Source: Telluribacter humicola
Lineage (GTDB): Bacteria > Bacteroidota > Bacteroidia > Cytophagales > Spirosomataceae
Reading direction: 5' to 3'
NCBI RefSeq assembly: GCF_017355935.1
Contig: NZ_JAFIQT010000006.1
Coordinates: 124,001 to 188,000, forward strand
DNA length: 64,000 nucleotides
Shown: one piece after another, positions 26,501 through 35,004 of the stretch
Layout: every line of letters begins with the position of its first letter
How positions within the stretch are numbered: the stretch's first letter is position 1
Program-made: the position numbers and the translations under genes
The notes under the pieces: generated by a model
Database searches by the model: none
What the model was told of the DNA's origin: nothing
The model's input: only the letters and a program-made list of their open reading frames with translations

Positions 26501-28087
26501 TCAAAATCGGTTCTTTAATACGTATAGGCTCACGAGCTGTTCAGCGCAGCGTTCACCATCCATAGCGGCCGACATAATTCCACCCGCGTAACCGGCTCCT
26601 TCGGCACAGGGGAAAAGTCGTTTTACCTCCGGATGCTCGCAGGTATCGCGGTCACGGGGTATCCGAACGGGAGAGGAGGTACGGCTTTCGACTCCAATCA
26701 GTTGAGCTTCGTTGGAAAGGTACCCTTTCATCTTCCGGCCGAAATCCTTCAAGCCATCCCGGAGCGGATAGGCAATATGATCAGGAAATACCTCGTACAT
26801 ATCCATCGACACCAGGCCCGGCTGGTAGGAAGTATCCAGCAATTCCCTTGAAACTTTTTTGTTGGTAAAATCCATCGCCAGCTGAGCCGGAGAGGTCTGG
26901 CCTCCTCCGGCCACGCGACAAGCCTTTTGCTCTACCTCTTTCTGTAGTTGTAATCCTGCTAGTACACCATATGCCTTATAAGGCTTTATATCTTCTTCCT
27001 GAATGGCTACCACCATACCCGAATTAGCAAAGCGGGAGTCACGACGGGAGGGGGACATACCATTCACCACCAATTCGCCGGGTGCGGTAGCCGCCGGAAC
27101 TATAAAGCCTCCGGGACACATACAAAAAGAGAATACGCCCCGTTGAATGCCCTTATAGTAGGTCTGGGAGACGAGGCTGTACGAAGCAGCGGGCAGGTAA
27201 GGGCCCCGGTCAGGGCCACAGTGGTACTGCACCGAGTCAATGAATGACTGCGGATGCTCGATCCGGACACCCATGGCAAAAGGCTTGGCTTCCATGAGTA
27301 CATCACGCTCCTGCAGGAGTTCATAAATATCACGAGCTGAATGGCCTGTCGCCAGTATAACCCCCAGACCCGTATACTCTTTGCCATCGGCCGTGGTGAC
27401 ACCTTTGATCTCATCCCCTTCCAGCACTAGATCCGTAACCCGGGTATCAAAGTGGATTTCTCCCCCGGCGTTCAGGATGCTCTCGCGCATTTCGGCTACA
27501 ATGCGGGGTAGTTTATTGGTACCTATGTGCGGATGCGCGTCCACCAGGATCTGCTCGCTGGCTCCGTGCGCCACGAATATTTCCAGTACCCGCCGTACAT
27601 CTCCCCGCTTATTAGAACGGGTGTACAGCTTACCGTCGGAATAGGTACCGGCGCCGCCTTCGCCAAAGCAGTAGTTGGAGTCGGGATTAACGGTATGTTC
27701 TTTGTTAATAGCCGCCAGGTCACGCCGACGCGTCCGGACATCTTTGCCCCTCTCAAGCAGTACAGGCTTAATTCCAGCCTCGATCAGGCGAATGGCCGAA
27801 AACATACCGGCGGGGCCGCAGCCCACTATGATAGCCTGCTGGCTTTGGCTTACGTCAGGGTAGTCCTTGCGGTACTGGATGATATCAGGTGGTGTCAGAC
27901 CTACATAAACCTCAGCCTGCACGTTGACCTTAACCTGACGGCTGCGGGCATCGATTGACTGTCGGATCTTACGGATAGTAGGCTGATCGCTTTCTTTGAG
28001 TCGGAGCTCACTTAGAATATGCTGACGAAACAAGGTTTCGTCCATCGCCGTATGCGGCGGGAGGGTCAATTGAAGTGTACGTTGCAT
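26501..28087 (-). CDS. COG2509-type FAD-dependent dehydrogenase
   Basis: A 528-residue flavoprotein. The N-terminal about 85 residues form a small alpha/beta domain ahead of the FAD Rossmann motif IIVGCGPAGMFSAIRL. The region GEGGAGTYSDGKLYTR and the late CEGAGYAGGIMSAAMDG are conserved in the COG2509 group of uncharacterised FAD-dependent dehydrogenases. The internal Cys in FSFCMCPGGFIVPA and RRDSRFANSGMVV are also typical. No reaction has been assigned to the family, to my knowledge. The leader carries a clear -7 element (28118-28125). Family call is firm, function open. Confidence 0.88.
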   Translation of the reverse strand: MQRTLQLTLPPHTAMDETLFRQHILSELRLKESDQPTIRKIRQSIDARSRQVKVNVQAEVYVGLTPPDIIQYRKDYPDVSQSQQAIIVGCGPAGMFSAIRLIEAGIKPVLLERGKDVRTRRRDLAAINKEHTVNPDSNYCFGEGGAGTYSDGKLYTRSNKRGDVRRVLEIFVAHGASEQILVDAHPHIGTNKLPRIVAEMRESILNAGGEIHFDTRVTDLVLEGDEIKGVTTADGKEYTGLGVILATGHSARDIYELLQERDVLMEAKPFAMGVRIEHPQSFIDSVQYHCGPDRGPYLPAASYSLVSQTYYKGIQRGVFSFCMCPGGFIVPAATAPGELVVNGMSPSRRDSRFANSGMVVAIQEEDIKPYKAYGVLAGLQLQKEVEQKACRVAGGGQTSPAQLAMDFTNKKVSRELLDTSYQPGLVSMDMYEVFPDHIAYPLRDGLKDFGRKMKGYLSNEAQLIGVESRTSSPVRIPRDRDTCEHPEVKRLFPCAEGAGYAGGIMSAAMDGERCAEQLVSLYVLKNRF

Positions 28088-28117
28088 TTGGGGAAAGGAA
28101 GTTAACCTTTAACGGTG

Positions 28118-28125
28118 CAAAGATA
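28118..28125 (-). promoter_or_regulatory. Predicted -7 promoter element
   Basis: On the minus strand TATCTTTG, an exact TAnnTTTG match followed by CA, 30 bases before the ATG at 28087. The -33 region is T-rich but lacks an exact TTTG. Confidence 0.55.
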
Positions 28126-28159
28126 CAACGTTTTTAAGAAGAAAAAGAATCCAGACTCT

Positions 28160-28501
28160 TCAACGGGTATACTGGTAAGCCCACCAGATCAGCAGAAATT
28201 GTAGTGGCAAACGTCCCCAACGGACCAGGGGCGAAAGGTGCTGGAACTTATCCGCATAGGCCATATAGATATTGGCCGGAAACACGGCGATCAGCAGCAG
28301 GATAATCCCCCAGGCGGCCCAGCTACGGGTAACAGGAAAGAACATAGCTATGCCTAGAACGATCTCAGCCACACCACTGAGGGCTACCATCTGCTGATGA
28401 GCCGGGATGAAAGGGGGCATGATTCGTAGATAGAACCTGGGAATGACAAAATGCAGGACTCCGGCTACAATGTATACCACGCCCATGATGATACTGCCCA
28501 T
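28160..28501 (-). CDS. DoxX-family small membrane protein
   Basis: A 113-residue protein made almost wholly of four membrane helices: residues about 2-21, 38-56, 62-82 and 93-111. IMGVVYIVAGVLHFVIP and LSGVAEIVLGIAMFFP are the conserved segments of the DoxX/DoxD family, which includes quinone-linked and thiosulfate-related membrane subunits but also many proteins of unknown role. The stop of the tryptophan 2,3-dioxygenase gene is directly adjacent (28502), so the two genes are cotranscribed, though no mechanistic link between them is known. Confidence 0.85.
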   Translation of the reverse strand: MGSIIMGVVYIVAGVLHFVIPRFYLRIMPPFIPAHQQMVALSGVAEIVLGIAMFFPVTRSWAAWGIILLLIAVFPANIYMAYADKFQHLSPLVRWGRLPLQFLLIWWAYQYTR

Positions 28502-29458
28502 TTAGCTTTTGGTTAGTTTAGCTATTTTCCCCCATTCGTTACGTTCTTCATCACTCCATAGTTCCGGAAAGAAGCGGATCTGCTGGCGGATAGGAGGGAG
28601 GTACTGCTGCCAGTTGGTACCTCCGGTCGCTTCGATCACAACGGGGTCGTTCTGCAGGTACTGTACTGCCGAGCGCAGGTGCGAAAGCTTCCACTGGATA
28701 TTGAGCAGGTGATCGAAGCGGCGTAATTGTCCGATAAGGTCCTGATTAGTGGCCTCTTTATCCAATTGCTGATACCGTTGCCAGAGGTTATTAGTACGGT
28801 ACTCTTCGCCTAGTTGTAAGAGCTGCGGACTGTACTTCTGTTCAAACTGCCGAAGTGTAAGAGTCTTCTGTTGAGTCGCCAATTCTGTCGCTCCCTTTTT
28901 CCAGTATATAGTTTCATATAAGTCCGCGACAGGACTCGTCCTGCCCAAGGTACCTTGATCTTCCGGTAGTACCAGATTTGTCATATCTGTCGCCATGATC
29001 TCAATTATCCGGTACTGTACCGACTGAAAACCACTGGACGGGAGTAGGGCCATCCGGAATTTGAGAAACTGGTCCCTTTCCATCCCGTGTACCATCACAT
29101 CATACGAATCGATCAGCAAGTGAACGTAGCGGTTGATCCGAATTAGTCGGGCAGTGAAGAAATCGGCAGTGAGCGATGGATGGGATGCTATCTGCCGGAT
29201 CTCATGAATAATCAGCTTGAAGTACAGCTCCGTGATCTGGTGGTAGGTAACGAATATCAGTTCATCCGGGAAGGGAGTCCTGGGCTTCTGGAGCGAAAGC
29301 AGGGTATCCAGCTCTACATACTCCCAGTAGGTAAGGTAGTCGGCATAGAGGAGGCCGTCAAGGTAGGAGGTAAGGTCCTGCCCCATGGCGGCAAATTTTT
29401 CTTCCAGTCTTTGCAGACGCTCCGCCACTTCGGCCTGATGAACGGGGGATGGCTTCAT
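28502..29458 (-). CDS. kynA: Tryptophan 2,3-dioxygenase
   Basis: A 318-residue cytosolic haem enzyme that opens the indole ring of L-tryptophan to N-formylkynurenine, the first step of the kynurenine pathway. The distal active-site histidine is H73 in FVTYHQITELYFKL, and the proximal haem ligand is H260 in IQWKLSHLRSAV; EATGGTNWQQYL near residue 277 is the conserved substrate-carboxylate loop. Length and helical character fit bacterial TDOs. The gene sits next to glutaryl-CoA dehydrogenase (divergent, 29572), which acts at a later stage of tryptophan or lysine breakdown. DoxX follows in the same transcript. The remaining kynurenine genes are not in the window. Confidence 0.93.
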   Translation of the reverse strand: MKPSPVHQAEVAERLQRLEEKFAAMGQDLTSYLDGLLYADYLTYWEYVELDTLLSLQKPRTPFPDELIFVTYHQITELYFKLIIHEIRQIASHPSLTADFFTARLIRINRYVHLLIDSYDVMVHGMERDQFLKFRMALLPSSGFQSVQYRIIEIMATDMTNLVLPEDQGTLGRTSPVADLYETIYWKKGATELATQQKTLTLRQFEQKYSPQLLQLGEEYRTNNLWQRYQQLDKEATNQDLIGQLRRFDHLLNIQWKLSHLRSAVQYLQNDPVVIEATGGTNWQQYLPPIRQQIRFFPELWSDEERNEWGKIAKLTKS

Positions 29459-29571
29459 GAGGTTGATGATTCTCCTTTTCGAATGCCTTAAATTACGAAT
29501 AAATTAGTAACATAGCGGCACTACGGCTGGTTTGAAAAAAGCAGCTACTACATCAACAACATGATTGAATA

Positions 29572-30735
29572 ATGATCAACAGTGATTTCTACAGAATCGA
29601 CGAGCTACTGACCGACGAGCAGCGCCTCATTCAGCAAACAGTTCGGGAATTTACCGACCGGGAGGTGAAACCCATTATGGAGGACTACGCTCAGAGAGCT
29701 GAGTTCCCCCGGCACCTGGTGCGGAAGTTCGGAGAGGTAGGCGTTTTTGGCTCTACTTTGCCTGCCGAATACGGGGGAGGCGGCTCCGACTACATTAGTT
29801 ACGGGCTTATCTGTCAGGAGATCGAGCGGGGCGATTCGGGTATGCGATCGACGGTGTCGGTACAAAGTTCGCTGGTCATGTGGCCCATCTACCAGTTTGG
29901 CTCCGACGAGCAGAAGCAGAAGTACCTGCCGCGCTTGGCTACGGGCGAATTACTCGGCAGCTTCGGCCTCACCGAGCCGGACTTTGGTTCCAATCCGGCG
30001 GGTATGAAAACCCACTTCACCGACGAGGGCGACTACTACCTGCTCAACGGCTCCAAGATGTGGATCTCTAATTCGCCCATTGCTGACCTGGCCGTCGTGT
30101 GGGCCCGTAATGAACAGGGACGGGTACAGGGACTACTGGTGGAGCGGGGCATGGAAGGATTTACCACCCCCGAGATCCATAACAAGTGGTCGCTGCGTAC
30201 CAGCGCCACGGGTGAGTTGGTATTTGACCAGGTGAAGGTACCTAAGGATAATCTACTGCCTCATGCAATGGGTCTAACTGCTCCGCTGCAGTGCCTGGAC
30301 AACGCCCGCTACGGTATATCGTGGGGAGCCATCGGTGCGGCTATTGATTGCTACGAAACAGCTGTCCGGTATGCGGGTGAGCGTATTCAGTTCGATAAAC
30401 CAATCGGAGCCTTCCAGCTTACCCAGAAAAAATTGGCCGAGATGCTTACCGAGATCACCAAGGCCCAGCTACTAAGCTGGCGACTGGGTGTACTCAAAAA
30501 CGAGGGACGGGCTACCACAGCACAAATATCCATGGCTAAGCGAAATAACGTAGATATGGCGCTAAACATCGCCCGCGAAGCCCGGCAGGTACTGGGTGGT
30601 ATGGGCATAACCGGAGAGTACCCCATTATGCGCCACATGATGAACCTCGAGTCCGTGATTACCTACGAGGGTACCCACGATATCCACCTGCTGATCCTGG
30701 GAGCAGATATTACGGGAATACCTGCCTTTAAGTAG
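29572..30735 (+). CDS. gcdH: Glutaryl-CoA dehydrogenase family acyl-CoA dehydrogenase
   Basis: A 387-residue FAD enzyme. The catalytic base is E366 in ITYEGTHDIHLLILG. The segment GDSGMRSTVSVQSSLVMWP carries the arginine that in human GCDH binds the second carboxylate of glutaryl-CoA, and FGLTEPDFGSNPAGMKT contacts the flavin. These features favour glutaryl-CoA dehydrogenase over a short-chain acyl-CoA dehydrogenase. It would oxidise and decarboxylate glutaryl-CoA to crotonyl-CoA, passing electrons to EtfAB. Neighbours are tryptophan 2,3-dioxygenase (divergent) and an acyl-CoA type regulator (convergent, ten bases apart), which gives a sensible degradation block. Confidence 0.92.
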   Translation: MINSDFYRIDELLTDEQRLIQQTVREFTDREVKPIMEDYAQRAEFPRHLVRKFGEVGVFGSTLPAEYGGGGSDYISYGLICQEIERGDSGMRSTVSVQSSLVMWPIYQFGSDEQKQKYLPRLATGELLGSFGLTEPDFGSNPAGMKTHFTDEGDYYLLNGSKMWISNSPIADLAVVWARNEQGRVQGLLVERGMEGFTTPEIHNKWSLRTSATGELVFDQVKVPKDNLLPHAMGLTAPLQCLDNARYGISWGAIGAAIDCYETAVRYAGERIQFDKPIGAFQLTQKKLAEMLTEITKAQLLSWRLGVLKNEGRATTAQISMAKRNNVDMALNIAREARQVLGGMGITGEYPIMRHMMNLESVITYEGTHDIHLLILGADITGIPAFK

Positions 30736-30744
30736 AGTTCAGTA

Positions 30745-32241
30745 TCAGCTTTCCTGGATCATCCGGGTAATTACCTTGCGAAGCTCTTCGTTTTTGCGGC
30801 GCTTCTGTAGTACCGTAGGAGCGGCCATTCGCTCCTTGCAGTTGAAGAGGCGGCAGCGCTCACAGGTTTCGTTGACTTCGCGGCGTCGGATGGAGGGATC
30901 GTCAAGGAAATTGATAACCTTCCGGGCGGCTTCGTCCAGATAGATACCCATCGTCACGCTTACATTCAGATGATCCGTCGTAGCTATACCCTTGGCGAAA
31001 CTCACAACAAAGTACTCGTCAGAAGTATCAACATAATGGGAAATCTGGCTCCGACACAGGATGGAAGTAGTTTCCTTCGCCTTTTGCTGTTCGGCTAGTT
31101 CCTGCAGAATATTCAGGGCTATCCAGCGGCGGCAGTAATGCTCATCCTTTACCGTATGCGGATTGTGCTTGCGGGCCAGGTGCATCTCTTTGGTCATCTC
31201 AAAACGGTTCTGACCGGAGAAGTTGCTGAACCGGAGGAAGAACAACTGCTTGATGCCAAAATGCCGGGGCAGTACATTGCTGAGGCGGTAGCAGAAGGTC
31301 TCGGGTGTCGTATTGAAGTACCTGATCATATCCACCAGTACGTCGGGTTGCCAGGTGTCGAGGGCAAAGAAGCTTTTCAGCTTCTGTACCAGCAGTGTAC
31401 GCTTGATGATAATCGCACCTGCAAAGTAGGAAGCTTTGAAGTTGTTCAGGAGCTGCTCAAAGGACTCAGCCTCCACGAGAGCGGTAGTATGCAGACGGTT
31501 TTTTAGTTTGAGGTACTGATACCCAATCTCCCGGCCATACTCAAATGACCGCTGAATAGAAGTCAATTGTGTGTTGATAAGGATGCGGTTGGCCTGAGGG
31601 CGGGGGATGATCAGGGAGCGTACGCCGTGCAGTCCGGGGTGAGTCTTGTCATTGATCTCCTCGATGCTGTATCCAAAGTCTTTCCTGAGTACATCCGCGA
31701 GGTACTTCTCGTCCAGGATCATATCATCACCAATACCCCGGTCGGCAAGGAACTGCTCCGCGGCTATTTCAATATCCTCGAAGTAGTTGTCATGCATTTC
31801 CTGGTAGGTACGTAAGGCCGAGAAGTAAAACTGCTCCACCGACATATTGTAGTTGCGGGCTATCTCTATAAGGGTACCTATAAAGGCACTGATCTTGGTA
31901 GGAGCATCTGAAAGAAGTTCCAAAAGGTTGGCCGGGTCAATACCAAATAGTTCGAGGGGAAGCTCCGTCAGGATATTGGAGCTCAGTAGCTCCGAAATAG
32001 GTTCGAGCCGCTTGCTGAGCTTGATGGATACCAAAGTATCATAGTCTACATCCATGGCCGCCGCCAGGGCTATGATTTTATCTGACTTGGGGTATTTCTT
32101 GCCTTTTTCAATTTCGTTGATGTAGGAGATAGAGAGGCCCGATTTCTGGGAGAGGTCGCTGAGCGACATACCTTTATCGAGGCGGAGTTGTTTGAGCTTT
32201 AAGCCAAAGACCAAACGAATATTATCGGTATTAAGAGCCAC
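30745..32241 (-). CDS. ScfR/RamB-like XRE-family transcriptional regulator
   Basis: A 498-residue regulator. An XRE helix-turn-helix lies at residues 9-65 (LKQLRLDKGMSLSDLSQKSG, ISYINEIEKGKKYP). The middle belongs to the ImmA/IrrE-like peptidase fold, but the HExxH motif is replaced by REIGYQYL, so it is not a protease. The C-terminal part is the ScfR-type DUF2083 domain with a Cys cluster (CERCRLFNCKER), which may bind metal. Relatives control short-chain acyl-CoA metabolism (glyoxylate and methylcitrate cycles) by sensing acyl-CoA. Convergence with glutaryl-CoA dehydrogenase and a palindrome over its own promoter (32275-32315) suggest autoregulation and a role in acyl-CoA-linked catabolism. 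Confidence 0.87.
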   Translation of the reverse strand: MALNTDNIRLVFGLKLKQLRLDKGMSLSDLSQKSGLSISYINEIEKGKKYPKSDKIIALAAAMDVDYDTLVSIKLSKRLEPISELLSSNILTELPLELFGIDPANLLELLSDAPTKISAFIGTLIEIARNYNMSVEQFYFSALRTYQEMHDNYFEDIEIAAEQFLADRGIGDDMILDEKYLADVLRKDFGYSIEEINDKTHPGLHGVRSLIIPRPQANRILINTQLTSIQRSFEYGREIGYQYLKLKNRLHTTALVEAESFEQLLNNFKASYFAGAIIIKRTLLVQKLKSFFALDTWQPDVLVDMIRYFNTTPETFCYRLSNVLPRHFGIKQLFFLRFSNFSGQNRFEMTKEMHLARKHNPHTVKDEHYCRRWIALNILQELAEQQKAKETTSILCRSQISHYVDTSDEYFVVSFAKGIATTDHLNVSVTMGIYLDEAARKVINFLDDPSIRRREVNETCERCRLFNCKERMAAPTVLQKRRKNEELRKVITRMIQES

Positions 32242-32265
32242 TGATTCACGTTTTTAAATAGTGTG

Positions 32266-32298
32266 TAAAATTACCACTTATTTAGGGTTCACAGCAAA
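32266..32298 (-). promoter_or_regulatory. Predicted promoter of the ScfR-like regulator gene
   Basis: On the minus strand TTTG at 32295-32298, 21 bases, TAATTTTA at 32266-32273 (seven of eight of TAnnTTTG). It lies just upstream of the start at 32241. Confidence 0.55.
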
Positions 32299-32315
32299 AT
32301 AGCCTAAATAAAGTG
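32275..32315. promoter_or_regulatory. Palindromic operator candidate over the regulator promoter
   Basis: CACTTATTTAGG at 32275-32286 and its near-perfect inverse CCTAAATAAAGTG at 32303-32315 (one extra A), 16 bases apart. The left half lies between the -33 and -7 elements of the regulator promoter, the right half just upstream. This is the place expected for an autorepressor site. Confidence 0.5.
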
Positions 32316-32778
32316 GATCTACAAGTACGAAGAGGGCCAGACAGGTACCTATTTTACAACAAATTCTGTAATGTTATTTGTCATTGATAGAGTACCTCGT
32401 GTACCATGTGAGTGGCCAGTTTCTACCTTTGGGCATAAAAGAAGTACTACTGCTGCTAGTGTTGGTGCGGGCTAATATGTTCCGTCGGTAATAATATCCG
32501 TACTACTGAAGCCAGGAAGCTACCTTTGTTTTGACCCATATAGTGCCGCAGGCTCCTGCTCTATACCCTATGGCTAGAAATAGAAAAGGAATGGCGTACT
32601 GAGGTACAAAAGGGTAACGAGTTATATATCTATTCGGGTATACTTTCAATTGGTGGCAAGGGGAGCAGTGGTTTTGCTGAACTTCTGCAAGGAGGGGTGG
32701 TAGTACCTGAGTAGTTCCGATGATAAGGTATAAGTAGGGCACCTGTCAGTGAGGTCTCTGAATCTAAAAATTTTAAAT
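32316..32778. other. Intergenic stretch with no supported gene
   Basis: About 460 bases between the regulator and the collagen-like lipoprotein. A minus-strand frame of 79 codons (32503-32742) lacks a recognisable family and coding character. A TACCTTTG at 32424-32431 resembles a plus-strand -7 element but no gene follows. It may contain decayed sequence. Confidence 0.4.
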
Positions 32779-32807
32779 GAAAAAGCCGGGTATTACCCGG
32801 CTTTTTC
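32779..32807 (-). terminator. Terminator of the collagen-like lipoprotein gene
   Basis: A 13-bp perfect stem (32779-32791 with 32795-32807), ATT loop, A/T tracts at the outer ends, directly following the stop codon of the minus-strand gene ending at 32808. Confidence 0.8.
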
Positions 32808-33335
32808 TTATTCAGGTAGATTAAACGCCTTCCTTACATCTTCATAGTTCTTTAAGTTTACCTCCGCACTCAATCGGGCATTCAGTGCTGGTACTATTAC
32901 TACCCGTAAATCCTGAAAACTACGCTTTGCGGCCTCACTGTTCTGTAGCAGGAAGACATTCATATTCTGCCCTTCGATGCCATAGAAGAAGCTGTAACTT
33001 GATACCTGATTATTTCCAAAAAGAACAATGCCGGGTAGAGGAAACCACAAATTCTGGCTTTTGGCATATACCAGTATTACTCCTTTTTCAACACTGGCAA
33101 CTGCATCCGCCGGAAGATCTTCGAGGGCAAAGGCCAGATCACCCGACTCATCAGTACTGATGGTATCAGTCGAGAACTGAAAAGCTCCAGCTGTACCTGC
33201 CTCACCCGGCTCTCCTTGAACACCCTGGGGCCCCTGAGGACCTTCCGGGCCTATTTCACCCTGAGGGCCTTCACAAGCAGAAAATACCAGGCCTATCAGG
33301 ACCAGGAGCATTGAATGTAAAATAAGTTTTCGCAT
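32808..33335 (-). CDS. Collagen-repeat lipoprotein (copy 1)
   Basis: A 175-residue lipoprotein. The signal peptide MRKLILHSMLLVLIGL ends in a lipobox with the cysteine at residue 21. Nine Gly-X-Y triplets follow (GPQGEIGPEGPQGPQG, then GVQGEPGEAGTA), after which a beta-rich domain of about 125 residues ends in NYEDVRKAFNLPE. Collagen triplets form triple helices, so the protein is probably a trimeric rod with a globular head at the cell surface. The gene at 34459-35004 has the same plan and a related C-terminus. I chose the ATG at 33335; the longer frame to 33413 adds 26 residues before the signal. Function unknown. Confidence 0.8.
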   Translation of the reverse strand: MRKLILHSMLLVLIGLVFSACEGPQGEIGPEGPQGPQGVQGEPGEAGTAGAFQFSTDTISTDESGDLAFALEDLPADAVASVEKGVILVYAKSQNLWFPLPGIVLFGNNQVSSYSFFYGIEGQNMNVFLLQNSEAAKRSFQDLRVVIVPALNARLSAEVNLKNYEDVRKAFNLPE

Positions 33336-33464
33336 AACGTAATGAAAAAGTGGATAAGTGGATAGACTGAAATCATAGTAATTTATGTACACTTTTGGAT
33401 ATACGCAAAACAAACTTGACCAGTGGCACTATTCTTATTGTAATTTATAGGTAGGAACAAAAAC

Positions 33465-34007
33465 ATGATCCCCATGCGTAAGCTCATACTCTACATCGCT
33501 ACCAGTTTGGATGGTAAGATAGCCCGTAAAGACGGAGCCATAGACTGGTTACCTGATCCAAGCAGCGAAGACTATGGTTATCAGGAGTTTTATGATTCTA
33601 TTGATACAGTGATCATGGGCTACAAGACATATGAAGTGTGCCTGGGATTCGGGGATTGGTACTATAAGGACAAAACCTCCTACGTTCTTTCCAAAAATCC
33701 AGATCGGGAGGTACTTCCGGTAGTGCAACTGGTTAATCAGGACCCCGTAGCATTTGTCAGGGATCTTAAAACGTCAGAAGGTAAAGATATCTGGGTCGTG
33801 GGCGGAGGGGAGGTTATTACGCTACTTCACGATGCCGGACTTATCGATGAGTACATACTGGCGTACATTCCCATTGTACTGGGTGAAGGGGTAGAGCTTT
33901 TTCCGGCCGTGACCAGACAGGAAAACCTGGAATTAGCGCAGCATGCTATTTATGAGAATGGGGTAGTCATGCTGTATCTGATCAAAAATAACAACGAGGT
34001 ATCCTAA
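33465..34007 (+). CDS. Dihydrofolate reductase / RibD C-terminal-like reductase
   Basis: A 180-residue soluble protein of the DHFR/RibD_C fold. The start RKLILYIATSLDGKIARKDG, the NADPH-binding VIMGYKTYEV and DIWVVGGGEVITLL, and ILAYIPIVLGEGVELFP match the YwjB/YyaP group of single-domain reductases. Such proteins bind NADPH, and few have known substrates; they are not the housekeeping FolA. M4 (33474) is an alternative start. The gene lies between two collagen-type lipoprotein genes, divergent from one of them, and ends 15 bases before the convergent small gene at 34022. Confidence 0.87.
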   Translation: MIPMRKLILYIATSLDGKIARKDGAIDWLPDPSSEDYGYQEFYDSIDTVIMGYKTYEVCLGFGDWYYKDKTSYVLSKNPDREVLPVVQLVNQDPVAFVRDLKTSEGKDIWVVGGGEVITLLHDAGLIDEYILAYIPIVLGEGVELFPAVTRQENLELAQHAIYENGVVMLYLIKNNNEVS

Positions 34008-34021
34008 ATTCAGATGATATT

Positions 34022-34312
34022 TTAGCTGGTTAATAGTTGATTCTTCTGGCTTAGAGCTTCTATCACGGGCTGAAGGCGGGAGCGCAGGGTTGGCTCAGTT
34101 AGCAGTATATTTCCTCCTGTCTGAAAGAAATGTAGCGTATTTTGGATGAAACAGAGGTAGCCTTTGGTTCTGATCCACTCTGATGAGGATTCATTCAGGC
34201 ACTTAAGGTACAGGCTTGCTCTGGCGATTTCATCATTGGTAAAGATGATGAGATCAACCAAATCGAGGGTTTTGGCCCTGGCAATAAAGCTGTCAATATC
34301 AAATCGTTTCAT
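34022..34312 (-). CDS. Small hypothetical helical protein
   Basis: A 96-residue soluble protein without known family. It is mostly helical, with SSSEWIRTKGYLCFIQNTLH in the middle. This segment and the general layout recall the small protein at 35660-35959 (SPEWLEKRKYLLADLSLH), so the two may be distant paralogues. There is no signal peptide. It is convergent with the DHFR-like gene and lies upstream of nothing else. The ATG at 34310-34312 is the natural start. Function unknown. Confidence 0.6.
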   Translation of the reverse strand: MKRFDIDSFIARAKTLDLVDLIIFTNDEIARASLYLKCLNESSSEWIRTKGYLCFIQNTLHFFQTGGNILLTEPTLRSRLQPVIEALSQKNQLLTS

Positions 34313-34415
34313 TGATGAAGTATTCTTATTGTAACTAAGTTACATAGAATGAATTGACAGTATACTACCGTTCACGAAGCCATTGCTACTCTAGGAAAAC
34401 TCTATACCCTTACAA

Positions 34416-34443
34416 TAAAAAAGAGCAGCCGTTAGGCTGCTCT
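34416..34443 (-). terminator. Terminator of the second collagen-like lipoprotein gene
   Basis: A 9-bp perfect stem (34422-34430 with 34435-34443) with a four-base loop; read on the minus strand it is followed by six T residues. It lies 15 bases beyond the stop of the minus gene at 34459. Confidence 0.82.
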
Positions 34444-34458
34444 GGTACTATTTAGACT

Positions 34459-35004
34459 TTATTGTATTAAGAGATTATAGTCTTTCCTGAGGTTTTCGTA
34501 ATCCCTATACCGTTCCATATTCATACGCCCGGTAGGTATACCCTTCAGAACCACTACTCTGTATCTGAAGGTGTAGGCCGGGGAAATGTTGCTAGGGCTA
34601 TTGATAAACAGGGTAGTAGGATTATAGTCAAAAGTCAGGTCCAGGTTAACCAGATTTTCACCGTCAGCCGTGTAGGCCCAGCTTCGGAAAGGCAATAAAC
34701 TGTATAAATTAGTATCCTTACGAATGTAGACCAGTACAAAATCCGTGGAATCAAGGGCCGCAGGAAAGTCAAAGGAGGTAAAAAGTCCGGAATCAAAGCC
34801 TGCCGTAAAGTCATAGATCCTGGGGCTGGCACCGGGTTCACCGATTGGTCCCTGTGGTCCAGCTGGCCCTGCGGGTCCGGCAGGACCGGCGGTTCCTGTT
34901 TCACCACGAGGCCCGGCGGGACCTTGAGGGCCGATATCGCCCTGCTCGCCTTTGCAGGCAGCCATTAGTACCAGTACTGTACAAAACAGAAGTAGTTTTT
35001 TCAT
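34459..35004 (-). CDS. Collagen-repeat lipoprotein (copy 2)
   Basis: A 181-residue lipoprotein with signal [17 protein letters not shown] (lipid cysteine 17), then 14 consecutive Gly-X-Y triplets rich in GPA and GPQ, then a beta-rich domain ending in [16 protein letters not shown]. The C-terminal NYEDVRK/DYENLRK signature is shared with the copy at 32808-33335, so the globular domains are homologous although the repeat lengths differ (9 against 14). Probably a surface-anchored trimer with an adhesive or structural role; no function is known. The start at 35004 is preferred over 35040 because the signal peptide begins there. Confidence 0.8.
   Translation of the reverse strand: MKKLLLFCTVLVLMAACKGEQGDIGPQGPAGPRGETGTAGPAGPAGPAGPQGPIGEPGASPRIYDFTAGFDSGLFTSFDFPAALDSTDFVLVYIRKDTNLYSLLPFRSWAYTADGENLVNLDLTFDYNPTTLFINSPSNISPAYTFRYRVVVLKGIPTGRMNMERYRDYENLRKDYNLLIQ

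Noticed and set aside
32503-32742. 79-codon minus-strand frame with a CSPCH motif
   Set aside because: No family resemblance, no promoter or terminator, and irregular composition; the CxxCH is not enough to call a cytochrome.
34850-34960. Regular G/C-rich triplet repeat
   Set aside because: It is the coding sequence of Gly-X-Y collagen triplets; spacing is nine bases or less with no spacers, so not a CRISPR.
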